Source: Laburnicola sp. R22_1 (lineage: Eukaryota; Ascomycota; Dothideomycetes; Pleosporales; Didymosphaeriaceae). From it: DNA of 64,000 bases. Made by a program: the position numbers and the translations under genes. A model generated the notes under the pieces. That model saw only the letters and a list, made by a program, of their open reading frames with translations, made no database searches and had not been told where the DNA came from. The number at the start of each line of letters is the position of its first letter. The stretch's first letter is position 1. Location of the stretch: positions 62,001 through 126,000 of the forward strand of contig JACONQ010000011.1 of the NCBI GenBank assembly GCA_014281115.1, in the 5' to 3' direction. Shown here piece by piece: positions 11,946 to 22,215 of the stretch.

Positions 11946-13735
11946 AGCTCGGCTATATAGTTGCCGGCCACATAGGGATTCCGGCCACCCCACCGAAACG
12001 CGACACCTGCACAAAACACGCGATATCTCCCAACAACGCTGATCAAAATGGACGCCCGTGAGCTAGCTATACAATCAGCTATCAGCGATTTCAACGCAGG
12101 TCTTTATTCTAGTCTACGCGCTGTAGCAAAGGCATATAATATCCCTCGATCCACGCTTCAAGGCCGACTAGGTGGCGCGACAAACAGTGCGCTCAGCCAT
12201 CAACACCAGCAGCGATTGACTCCTCTACAGGAGGACTTCCTAGTAGACTGGATCCTCGAAGAAGACGCGCGCGCTTGCCCTCCCTCACACGCTCGCGCTC
12301 GAGAAATGGCGAATCGAATCCTGCGTATGAACGGCGACAATCAGCCTGTCGGCAAGCTCTGGCTCTCACACTTCATCCAGCGCCAGCCACGCGTCGCCTC
12401 AGTAGTCGGTAGAAAGCTAGAGGCTCAGAGAGCTGAGGCAGCGAATCCAGAGCAGGTGCGCGCCTTTCTAGAGCTCTTTGAGAGGACTAGAAAGCGCTTA
12501 AATATACGCAATGAGGATATCTGGAATATGGATGAGACAGGGCTTGCTCTAGGAGTATGTACAAACACTAGAGTACTCTCTAGTAGTCAGAAAAAGAAGG
12601 CTTACATTCGGTCTCCAGAAAATCGCGAGTGGGTCTCTATAATCGAGTGTGTATCGGCGATAGGGCAGAAACTACGCTGCGCAGTCATCTTCAAGGGCCA
12701 GAGCCTACAGACTACCTGGTTCCCCTCGTCCTACGTACCTAGCTGGCTCTATACAACCTCAGAGAACAGATGGACGTTAAATGCAATAGGTGTTGAGTGG
12801 CTACAGCGCATATTCATACCTGAGATGGCTGTAGGTGATAGCCAGTACCGCCTCCTTATTCTTGACGGGCACGGCAGCCATATTAGTATAGAGTTCCTAT
12901 GGCTCTGTAAACAGCATCGAATCGAGCTCCTATACCTACCTGCGCACTCCTCACACGTCCTACAGCCTCTAGATCTTGCTCCTTTCTCTGTTATCAAGTC
13001 TAGTTACTGACGCCAGATCCAGGAGCTCGCGTCGCTCGACGACGCCGCGCCTGTCAAGAAAGAGCGCTTTATTGCCTGCTACTATTAAGCTAGGGAGGAA
13101 GGCTTCACAGAGCGTGTGATTCGAGCTGGCTGGCAGGCTACTGGTCTCTGCCCATTCAACATCAATCACGTGCTCAGCTCGTCGCAGGTCTCTTAGAGGC
13201 CTACGACGCCTACGCCTCAGCAGCAGCCCCAGCAGCAGCCTTAGAGCTTCCTCTCTACCCCTCAAGGCCCTTGGGATCTATACTTGGCGCAGCGCGACAT
13301 CCAGAGCCTTGAAAACCTAGGTCGTAGCACCCGGCTACTCCTACAGAAAGCAGGTAAGGCGCTAGCAGCTGCAAATACTTGAGCTGCAGGACTAGAAGCA
13401 GAGAAAAGACGCCTTAAGCAGCAGCTAGAGACTTCTAGCTCTCAGCGTCCTCGAAAGCGCGTTTAAGTAGACCTAAATCAACGCTTTGCAGAGGTAGAGT
13501 GTATTAGAGAGGCTATACGCGCAGCTGAGGCTTCAGCTGCTCAACAGAGTAGATCTACTATATCAAGCACTACAGAGAGAGCTGCAGTAGCTATAGCAGC
13601 TGCAGCGCTTGAATCTATGTGTAGTCAATGGCAATTGTAATAGGCGTTGTTGAGATATCGCGTGTTTTGTGCAGGTGTCGCGTTTTGGTGGGGTGGCCGG
13701 AATCCCTATGTGGCCGGCAACTATATAGCTGAGCT
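11946..13735 (+). mobile_element. pogo/Fot1-type DNA transposon, copy 2
   Basis: A 1,790-bp sister of the element at 3161-4951, with the same inverted-repeat architecture of about 90 bp (left begins AGCTCGGCTATATAGTTGCC, right is its reverse complement with one mismatch near the tip) and TA at 11944-11945 and 13736-13737. The terminal motif has GCCGGCCACA where copy 1 has TTTCGAGCCACA, so the two copies are related subfamilies and not identical twins. Confidence 0.92.
12048..13640 (+). pseudogene. DDE_1 (pogo/Fot1) transposase, 320 clean codons then stops
   Basis: The frame is 531 codons like copy 1 and is clean for the first 320. psq helix-turn-helix at about residues 5-45, CENP-B-type domain about 55-125, DDE_1 core with NMDETG (D162), LLILDGHGSH (D273) and QPLDLAPFS (D309), a DD35D arrangement. 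Stops at 13008 (TGA, where copy 1 has CGA), 13086 (TAA), 13194 (TAG), 13380 (TGA) and 13464 (TAA). The TAA at codon 347 is shared with copy 1. The region before the first stop includes the complete triad, so a truncated protein with binding and catalytic domains could be made if transcribed, but lacking the C-terminal third. Confidence 0.9.
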
Positions 13736-13740
13736 TATGG

Positions 13741-13925
13741 GGAGATAGATACCGCTGTGGGGCACAAACGTGAATGGTATACAAACGCAACACTGACACG
13801 GCGTATTTGAAACATTAGCTCCTGGGCACTGGCTTGCCACTCCGTGGAATTGCGATCTGTGCCGCCTGTGCACGAGAGGCACAGTAGCACCTAGGTTTAG
13901 CGAAGCTTTTTGCTGTCTAGGCTTA
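13741..13925. other. Short unique spacer
   Basis: GC-balanced DNA between the second pogo copy and the decayed coding remnant. I see no gene or repeat in it. Confidence 0.4.
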
Positions 13926-15000
13926 CGTTATTAGAGCTAATATATTCGATGAGCAGCTCTTTTAAGGGAAAATCTTTGTGTGATGTCTTAACTGCCATCT
14001 GGAATCTGTGATATAGAGCTTGTTCTGGATCCATGCTAAGTCCCTAAAGGACCGCTTCGTTTCGATAGGGGCCTAACCTGGCTTTGATGAAGTCTATTCG
14101 AAGATCTCGTGTGTCTATCTTGTTATTGTTTGTATTGCGAAAGCTGGCTGTTGCCAAGTGCACGAGCATTAATGTGCTTTCAACACTGGGGTAGATGGCA
14201 GGCTGTCGCGTGAGTTGAAGAATTGTACAGAATAATCGAGAGAACGTACATCTTGGGTAACCTTTACCCACGAATAATTATCCAAACATCTCTGGATAGA
14301 TAATGGTGGGGACGCGGAGCCAAGAAGGAATACCTTTTCTTTGAGGGTGTCCACCACAACTAGGAGTATTGACTTAAATAGAGTGGCGGAAACTCTATTG
14401 TTTAAGAACATCTCCTCTTCCTAATCCTAAGACTTGGGCTCTATTATAGATAAAGGAGTAGGAATTAGCGCAAGAAGAAGGTTATATATTAGCGGCCAAG
14501 CTAGTTAACGCCCATATATAAGCGGATTAAACATATCGTAAACTGCGCTCTTTGATATATCCTCTTCTGGAGTTTGGTATAGTAGACAGAATACTATATG
14601 GTAAGCGCTTTAAAGGTACGATTTAATTTCCTTTATGTCTTTAGGACCCAGAACATCTGCGTTTTGTATTGGTTAAGTGTTTGGAAATTCTACTAATTAG
14701 TTAGCAGAATTATAAACGTAGCCCTCTACGCTGTTAAGGCTTAGCATGTCCGGGTTTAATAATGGTTAAAAGCTTGATAATTTTATAATCTCTCTTGTTT
14801 TGTCTGCTAGCGCAGTTTTACCCTCTATATTTTTAGAGTTTACTATTTCTAAATTGCTTATAAGTACCAAAACGTCTTTAAATGGCCCTATAGCGTCTTT
14901 AAAGTATCTCGGCATTTTAATATCTATATCTTAATCGAAAAGATTGTTACTATCGAAAGTAGAAACATTATTGTTATAATTACTAAGATTTAAACCCAGG
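13926..15000 (-). pseudogene. Unrecognised decayed coding remnant
   Basis: On the minus strand two short frames follow each other: 14411-14169 and 14271-14044, the second continuing past a TAG at 14044 for another 30 or so codons (GLSMDPEQALYHRFQMAVK, then KDFPLKELLIEYISSNN). Amino-acid use is protein-like, and farther upstream (14750-15000) fragments such as KDVLVLISNLEIVNSKN and KTALADKTREIIKLL also look coding. Frames change at least once, which could be an intron or a frameshift. I do not recognise the family; it could be a host gene or transposon cargo caught by RIP. Start and end are approximate. Confidence 0.35.
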
Positions 15001-16860
15001 TCTCTATTATTAGAATTGTGGTTATTAGAAACGAATAACTTCTTATTATCTAAGCTGTTTAAATTACGAACACTTTAATAGTTGCTAAGATTATTCTCTA
15101 TAAATTCTTTAGTATTTAGATTAATATCCTAGTTAATTAATCCTTTGGCATTTAATAAGTTATCTATATTTATAGAATTAGCACTATTATTATTACCCTC
15201 TTAACTATTTCGCTCTAATAAGGAATTGTTTGTGTATTTAAAAGTTTGCTAAGGCATATTAGTAAAGCTTTATAATCTAGTGGTTAGATTATTTATCTAA
15301 ACTATATCTCTATAATATAGTTAGAGAGTATTAGAAATCTAAAGTGTATTTAACTAACGCTATAGTGTGTCCTAAATATTCTTACTTTATAATTAAATAG
15401 TAAGGAGTAACTAAGTAAGCTCTTTGTTGCCTATTTTTAGGTTGGTTTTATTCTAGTTCTAAGCGAATCGCTTTAGTTATTAATACTATAGGTACTTTGT
15501 AATAAGCTTAAAAGGAAAACAACGTACTAAAATAAGACTTAGAGCCTTATTTAGGTCTATAGTGTTAATAAATTAGAAGAATTAAATTAAGACTATGATA
15601 GTAAGTCCGCTATATCTAACCACGCCGCATAAAATTTTTATTACGTAACATGCTACTAGACGGAGGTATTAGAATATGACTAACTTAACGAGGTATAGCG
15701 GGCGCAACTAAAAATTAAAAATGTTTCTATTACTTCTACTAAAATATTTATAATAAGATATTACTTTTAACTATATGCCTACGTAATATAAAATTTGATT
15801 AAGACTATTAAGATTATAACCTTAAGGTATATAGATTATAGTAGCGATAGTGTTATTATATAGATAGTACTATATTACAATTATTATTAAATATAGCTAC
15901 TAGTTAGTCTTTTTAAAGGCATAAGAGCTTAGTAATATATTTCTAAGCACGTTTGTAGCATCTATTTCCACCTTGTTAGTTATATTTAGAGTAGAGATAA
16001 TTATTTTTCTTATAATCTAGAAAAGATTCCCTTTAATATAGTTAGTGCTTTATAATTTTTATTTAAACTATTAACTTATTAATATAGCCCCAAGACTGCT
16101 AGATAGCGGACTAGTAAAGTAGTCTGTCTGATAACGTCTAAAATAATACGATTTAATTAGAAGCGAGGTAATAACCTTAACGCTTACTTTTTCTAACGAT
16201 ACCTAAGAATATTAGTGTTAGTTTTTCTACTATTCTATTTTATAGTAACCCTAGTCCTTGCGCTGCTTAACTTCCTATAAGGAAAAGGTGGGCCTTATAG
16301 TATTTAAGGCCTCGATCTGCTTGGCTAGTCTAACGTTAGATTAGAACATATAGATCGCTATTAGGTTTACCTTTGGCTAGGAGTATACTTTATTATATAT
16401 GTCTATTAGATAATATAGAAAGAGCTTAAGAGTTATATCGATATTTAGCAGACATCCTAATATCTATTGCAGCGTATAGTACTTATAGACTTAATCTCTT
16501 AGTCTCTATTATCTTATAAATGGCTAAAGAACATGCTAGAATGCTTTAGGAAAATCATAGCGATTTGTTTTAACTAAGATATGGGTATTATTAAGTAAAA
16601 GACTTAACAATGCGACTGGCTAATTAGACTCCTTAAAGGGGAAGAAACAAAGTTAATTAAATAAAAGATACGGTTTATTGCTTATTGCCATCTAGAAGAG
16701 AAACATAAGTTTACTAAGAATAAGCGTTGGGCTATTATCTAGCACTTAATTAAATAGTTCTTAATAGGGGACATAACCTTTATAGAAAGTTACCGCAAAA
16801 GCTTAGTAAAAGTTAATAATAAGATTAAAGCCTTAATAGGAAATTAAAATACACTAAGGA
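15000..16860. other. AT-rich degraded DNA
   Basis: TA-rich sequence with stops in every frame. A short, imperfect inverted pair built on CCGCTATA lies at 15604 and 15700. Islands around 16250-16560 are slightly more GC-rich and may be remnants of a coding element, but nothing is identifiable. Confidence 0.6.
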
Positions 16861-17798
16861 CTCTTTCTTTAGCATTCATTACCTTCGAATCTCCGCTTTC
16901 TACTTATATGGCCTGCCAAACAGTAATTTATTCTAAGGCGAAATATAACGCTAACGCCCCCCCCTGCGTAACGCAAAGCACCCCGTGCCGCAAAAGATTT
17001 CCTATAAAAGCATCTCCACACCCCACCCCACAGTAAATTAAATCGTATCAATGGCAATCCTCTTCTTCTAAGAATTCTCCTTAATCTGATGGTGAGTGGC
17101 GAAAAAATTACAGCGCTCTTACTTATGCTTTTAGTCTTCCCTTTTAAGGCCTCTTAAACCGCACCCGGTTTATATCCCTACAATAAGACGGCTATCCATA
17201 AATGCTAGAGTTCGGGGGTCCCAAACGATAGCTCTATAGTGTAAGGAAGTATTGCAGAGCTTTGCAGATACGCGATCCGTAGTATGATGCAATCTGGATT
17301 TATCCGCGCAGAGGGGGTCCTAAGCATGATTTTCGCGGGCCGATCTAGCGAGCTTACGTGGTGTATCGCTGGAAATTATTACCGTATTGTATTTTATTCT
17401 ATGCTTAACCAGCGAAGGTTCGCGCTATTCCACAAATGTCTAACGACTAAGAGGCTATTTTTGGATGGCGGGCTGGTGTTCGTTGCCGCCAGCTGTTCGC
17501 TCGTTGGACCACTACCGCCGACATGGACTGGGCCAGCAGGGTCCTTTTACTAAGCTATATTATCGCGCCGTCAGACAGCGATGGAATAAGATTGGATGAT
17601 GGTATATTGCGCTCTATTTCTGGTGGCAAATATCAAGCACGTGATTCTACATGAAAGGCTTGCGACTTGATCTAGAGGATGCTCGAAGCTTCGGCGTGCA
17701 ACTTAGGAAGTATATATACACCTTAATCCCCGGCCCCCTCTATGAAATAGAGGAATAGAGAAAATAAGATAATAAAAAATAAAGAAATACTAAAGGCT
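16861..17798. other. Intergenic, no supported gene
   Basis: Base composition returns to balanced here. Two small open frames exist (17057-16869 minus; 17284-17553 plus, 89 codons with a hydrophobic C-terminus), neither with a recognisable motif. The stretch adjoining 17799 is the 3' flank of the HET-NACHT-WD40 gene and is A-rich on the plus strand at 17755-17795. Confidence 0.5.
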
Positions 17799-20700
17799 TT
17801 AGGACGTGCTAACGAACCATACCCTTCCTGATCCAACCCCAACGCTAATTGTATTGTCCAACACTGCTGAGCATGACGGCCGATATTCTGAGGGCAACCA
17901 TATGAACGTCTTCGAGTTATATGTAATCCAAACTCCATCCGAACTTAAAGCTATGCCTTTGTATTGAGGTTGTTGGACTTCTGCATTATTCAGGGGTACA
18001 ACTGAATCTGATGGATTTCTAAGACTGATGGTGCCAATCTCAGTGTTAAGGCACGAATTGGTATAATCGAAAGAGATGCGGGAGAGTGTCCAGCCAACAT
18101 TGAGCGTCTGAAGGCAGGCGCCGCTGCTCGGATCCCAGATCTTGACCGTCTTGTCGTACGACGCCGACGCGAGCCGTGCCGAGTCGTGGGAGAAGGCAAC
18201 GGACCAGACCCAATCGCTATGCCCCTCGAGCGTCGACAGGCACGCGCCGCTGCTCGGATCCCAGATCTTGACCGTCTTGTCGTACGACGCCGACGCGAGC
18301 CGTGCCGAGTCGTGGGAGAAGGCTACGGACAAGACCCAACCGCTATGCCCCTCGAGCGTCGACAGGCACGCGCCGCTGCTCGGATCCCAGATCTTGACCG
18401 TCTTGTCGGCCGACGCCGACGCGAGCCGTGCCGAGTCGTGGGAGAAGGCAACGGACCAGACCCAATCGCTATGCCCCTCGAGCGTCGACAGGCACGCGCC
18501 GCTGCTCGGATCCCAGATCTTGACCGTCTTGTCGTACGACGCCGACGCGAGCCGTGCCGAGTCGTGGGAGAAGGCAACGGACCAGACCCAACCGCTATGC
18601 CCCTCGAGCGTCGACAGGCACGCGCCGCTGCTCGGATCCCAGATCTTGACCGTCTTGTCGTACGACGCCGACGCGAGCCGTGCCGAGTCGTGGGAGAAGG
18701 CTACGGACAAGACCCAACCGCTATGCCCCTCGAGCGTCGACAGGCACGCGCCGCTGCTCGGATCCCAGATCTTGACCGTCTTGTCGTACGACGCCGACGC
18801 GAGCCGTGCCGAGTCGTGGGAGAAGGCTACGGACCAGACCCAATCGCTATGCCCCTCGAGCGTCGACAGGCACGCGCCGCTGCTCGGATCCCAGATCTTG
18901 ACCGTCTTGTCGTACGACGCCGACGCGAGCCGTGCCGAGTCGTGGGAGAAGGCTACGGACAAGACCCAACCGCTATGCCCCTCGAGCGTCGACAGGCACG
19001 CGCCGCTGCTCGGATCCCAGATCTTGACCGTCTTGTCGGCCGACGCCGACGCGAGCCGTGCCGAGTCGTGGGAGAAGGCTACGGAGTTGACCGTACCGCT
19101 ATGCCCCTCGAGCGTCGACAGGCACGCGCCGCTGCTCGGATCCCAGATCTTGACCGTCTTGTCGTACGACGCCGACGCGAGCCGTGCCGAGTCGTGGGAG
19201 AAGGCAACGGAGCTGACCGAATCGCTATGCCCCTCGAGCGTCGACAGGCACGCGCCGCTGCTCGGATCCCAGATCTTGACCGTCTTGTCGTACGACGCCG
19301 ACGCGAGCCGTGCCGAGTCGTGGGAGAAGGCTACGGAGTTGACCGTACCGCTATGCCCCTCGAGCGTCGACAGGCACGCACTCCATTGATCCCCTGTAAC
19401 GTTACTTGGCTTTATCGTAATCCACTGTGGCTCTTCTTCTTTAAAATAGCCCCTCACTAGGCTGCTGGCTGGACTAAACAGAAGTGCCGATGCGTATGCC
19501 TGCAAGGGACTGTTTTCTATTGCCCCCTTATGCGCCATAATAAATCGATGCGCATCTTGAACAAGCTTGTTTAACATAGCTGCATCTGCTCTTCCCTAAA
19601 TTGTATCAGCATGCATAATATAAAAATAGTCGTCCAGGGTAGAGCATTACGTCCACTAACGCCTTCAATTTTGCTATTGAGACTACCCCATCTGGTAGGC
19701 TTTTGCACAGGCTAAGAGCCTCAAGCCAGTAAAGGAATTTCTCCCTTAAGAATTTGTGGATGGCGCCACTGTCTTGCAGGTCCACTAAGGAAGTCGCGGA
19801 GGAGGCAAGACTCCAATCGCCAAGGTGGTCAATCCAGTAGATGCACGAGTAACACAGAGTCGCTAAGGGATCTGGGTCTGGCGGTTCTACTAGCTCAGCA
19901 GGATACCCTAGTTCATGGAGGCTGTACATGTCTCGCCGAAGTGTCGACATGATCTGGAGGGATTTTGAGAAGATTGAATAGTGAACACCCTCCATTCCAC
20001 AGGGAAAGATTTTGGAGCTCGCTTCCTGAGATAGAAATTCCTTTGCTGATTGGTGGACGAAGAATACAGTGCGTTCGCGAAGCGTCAGGAAAGAGCCACA
20101 AAGCCCTATAACCTCAGACAAAGCCTCGTAATCCCCGGAAACACCGTTGGGCATGTCGACGAAAGACACGAGCTCGTCTAACGTGACTGGCCGGTAGACA
20201 GTGGAGACGACAGCTAGTATACGTTCGCAAAGGTTGGCATCTTCTGAATCGTGGATCTGGTCCATCATCCGCCTGTACAGGGCGTCGAGTCCGGGCGGAA
20301 ATGCCGTTAGCTTTTTCTGAACCTTCCATTCCGATACATAGGTGAGTTCTTGACACACTAATGCTACCCAGAGGAAGGTGCCTTTTGCGTTCAACGACAA
20401 GTAGTGCTTGACAGCGTCCCGCGTCTTATCGTCGTATTTGTTTCGCTTCGCTAACCAGTTTACTTTGAACTGAATGTATGCCCCAACAGCTGCAGAGACG
20501 GAGTCTTCGTGCAGCTCAAGACACACCCTTACTTTTTGCATTGCAGGGTCGAGCTCCTTTTCAATCACCGGCCAGTTGCGGCTAGAGACGATCCACTTGA
20601 CACGAGAAGACACGCATGACATCTGGGCGACGAAATCCAGTAATTTAGGTAAATCCGTAACGCACTCGTCGAGCGCATCAACAATGAGGAACGTACTGTT

Positions 20701-21906
20701 CAAGCTTGGATCTTGCAGAATGCTTGTAAAGATCTTAGACAAGGCAACCCAGGCGTTCGCATTCTCAAAGAGTGCTTTGCCGGCGTGATCGTGCTCTTTC
20801 TGAATATGCAAGACGAGTGATGGCTGCTGCTTAACAAGCAAGTATAGCAGACCTCGCAGCACTGCAGTGGCGCTATTAATCCGCGAGTCCGTAGCTTGGC
20901 AAAAGAAGTAGGACAGGAGGTCTGTCTTCGCGATCGACTTCTTCAACTCTTCGATGATGCCGCAAAGCAGCATTGTCTTGCCCTTCCCAGGATCGCCCTT
21001 GATCCAGAGCAGTCGGCTGTTCTCGTCGTCACGCCATTGTTGGAAGTCTGCGTTCTTAAGGATCCAGTGGTAAGAGTCCTCTAATAGCCCTCCCTTAGTG
21101 TCTTCAATGCGCCTCTTGTCATTACAAGGATTAGTAAGATGTAGGTCTTGCATGCATTTCTTCTGCTTGTCGATTTCTTCTCTAAGTCTCCTAAACGCAC
21201 TCTCCATCCCTTCGCCATAGATAGGCGGTATATGAACACCAAGAATGCCTAGTAAGGAGTACGCTTTATCTTCCTCAAGCTTGGTCTGGCGATTATTGAT
21301 CCACGAGATTCGCTCATTGACGCTGAACTGGGATAGGGGGGCCCCTTGGAGTGCTGATCCAGGAATCGCTGTAATCTCGTGGATTTGCTGTCTAAGCGAA
21401 CCTTTATCACCAAGCCGCTTGCCTTCTAAGGAGAAGAATTCAACCGAAGCTGGAGCAAGAAGCTCTTGGAGCGTCCAGCCCCGGGTAAACCATCTGCTCT
21501 TCCAGAAAGCTGGCTCCCATTGCGTTGTTGACCTTTTTCTTCTGTTCAAAATAAAAGAAGTTGTGGAGACATCTGGTAAATAGGCGTAGCATCGATTAGC
21601 CTTACGGTACCAGCAAAACATCGAGTTAATAGCGTGCGAGAGTTCGGCATTGTTTCTCTTGTTGATACAACACGTATCAATCCAGAAGTATTCTAGGCCA
21701 TCGCGTGCAGCTTGCTCTGCACAGAACCAGATCTTCTCATAGCCAGGCTTATCCTTGCCAGTATTATTCGTTAGGTCGTCAAAGGTGACCTCCTCAGCAT
21801 CGGCGCCCCAGGTATGTGAAAGAATCGCGTAAGGAGGAGGGATAGAGTCGTCGTCGATCTGAGTAAGAACGAAGTCGCCAGTGTCGCTGCGTTGCACAAG
21901 ACGCAT
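17799..21906 (-). CDS. HET-NACHT-WD40 (STAND/NLR-like) incompatibility-type protein
   Basis: Two exons: 21906-19651 (752 codons) and 19595-17799, joined across a 55-nt intron (19650-19596; GTAATG start, GCTGATAC branch site, TTTAG end) in phase 0, giving 1,350 residues with no stop. The N-terminal HET domain (about 1-235) has YAILSHTWG at 26-34, YFWIDTCCINK at 73-83 and RGWTLQELLAP at 142-152. The NACHT nucleotide-binding domain has a Walker A loop GDPGKGKT at 304-311 and a Walker B LIVDALDEC at 407-415. The C-terminus is a WD40 propeller of ten near-identical 42-residue repeats plus a degenerate eleventh and a tail. Proteins of this architecture (Podospora HET-E and HET-D) sense non-self proteins and trigger heterokaryon-incompatibility cell death; the specific partner here is unknown. 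It is GC-rich and unmutated between degraded flanks. Start: first ATG of the frame, right before the HET domain. Confidence 0.93.
18120..19379 (-). repeat. Ten tandem 126-bp WD40-coding repeats
   Basis: Ten direct repeats of exactly 126 bp (42 codons) inside exon 2 of the HET-NACHT-WD40 gene. Each begins ACLSTLEGHS and ends KIWDPSSG. They differ at the protein level almost only at repeat positions 11 (G/D), 12 (T/S/W), 14 (N/S/L/W) and 30 (Y/A). The rest is nearly identical at the DNA level, showing recent duplication or gene conversion between repeats. The variable positions match those reported as hypervariable in the NWD family, on the recognition face of the propeller. Confidence 0.95.
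19596..19650 (-). other. 55-nt intron of the HET-NACHT-WD40 gene
   Basis: Minus-strand GTAATGCTCT at the 5' end, TGCTGATAC as branch site about 15 nt before the acceptor, TTTAG at the 3' end. Without splicing the reading frame hits TGA inside it. With splicing the frame runs from the NACHT side (AKLKALVD) into GRADAAMLNKLVQDAHRF, the linker helix usual before the WD repeats in this family. Confidence 0.88.
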
Positions 21907-22213
21907 TGTTTCACATAAGAGCTGGACGGGGGCAAGCGGTAGGAACGGATCTTGGTCAGCATCAGACGCGGCAGCCTAGCCGAAGAGACAAGGCAGCGGC
22001 TTGTTGAGCACTTTAGTCCTAGGCTACTAAGGTTAGCCAGCATAGGAAGAGAGAGGACGTAGAGCTATACCTAAGGATCAAATTCGATGGCGATGCGGCG
22101 CGAGAGTGCGCGAGTTCTATTGCCGTGTCAGTGGGTTTGGGCTAGAGTAGGTAAGACCAGGTCATCGCAGGTGGGTTGCGGCTGATTGCACAGCCCACTA
22201 TGGCGCGGACACT
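21907..22213. other. Upstream region of the HET-NACHT-WD40 gene
   Basis: The 5' flank of the minus-strand gene, about 300 bp up to the Tc1 insertion at 22216. A minus-strand frame 22043-21771 overlaps the gene start in another phase and is a shadow. I see no clear TATA or operator. The transposon insertion so close to the start could affect expression. Confidence 0.45.
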
Positions 22214-22215
22214 TA

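Noticed and set aside
15604..15709. Possible short inverted-repeat element (MITE) built on CCGCTATA
   Set aside because: Arms match over only about ten bases and no target duplication was visible; in AT-rich degraded DNA this can occur by chance.
18120..19379. Regular 126-bp repeats considered as a CRISPR-like array
   Set aside because: There are no spacers; the units abut and encode WD40 blades, and the genome is eukaryotic.
18142..19460. Two long open frames (415 and 424 codons) on the plus strand opposite the WD repeats
   Set aside because: They arise because the 126-bp unit is divisible by three and GC-rich, so any frame open in one unit stays open in all. The encoded repeats resemble no domain, while the minus-strand frame is a perfect WD40 array.
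19606..21906. HET-NACHT frame as a separate gene ending at 19606
   Set aside because: A 55-nt intron with good splice and branch signals overlaps its end and restores a joint frame with the WD40 part.
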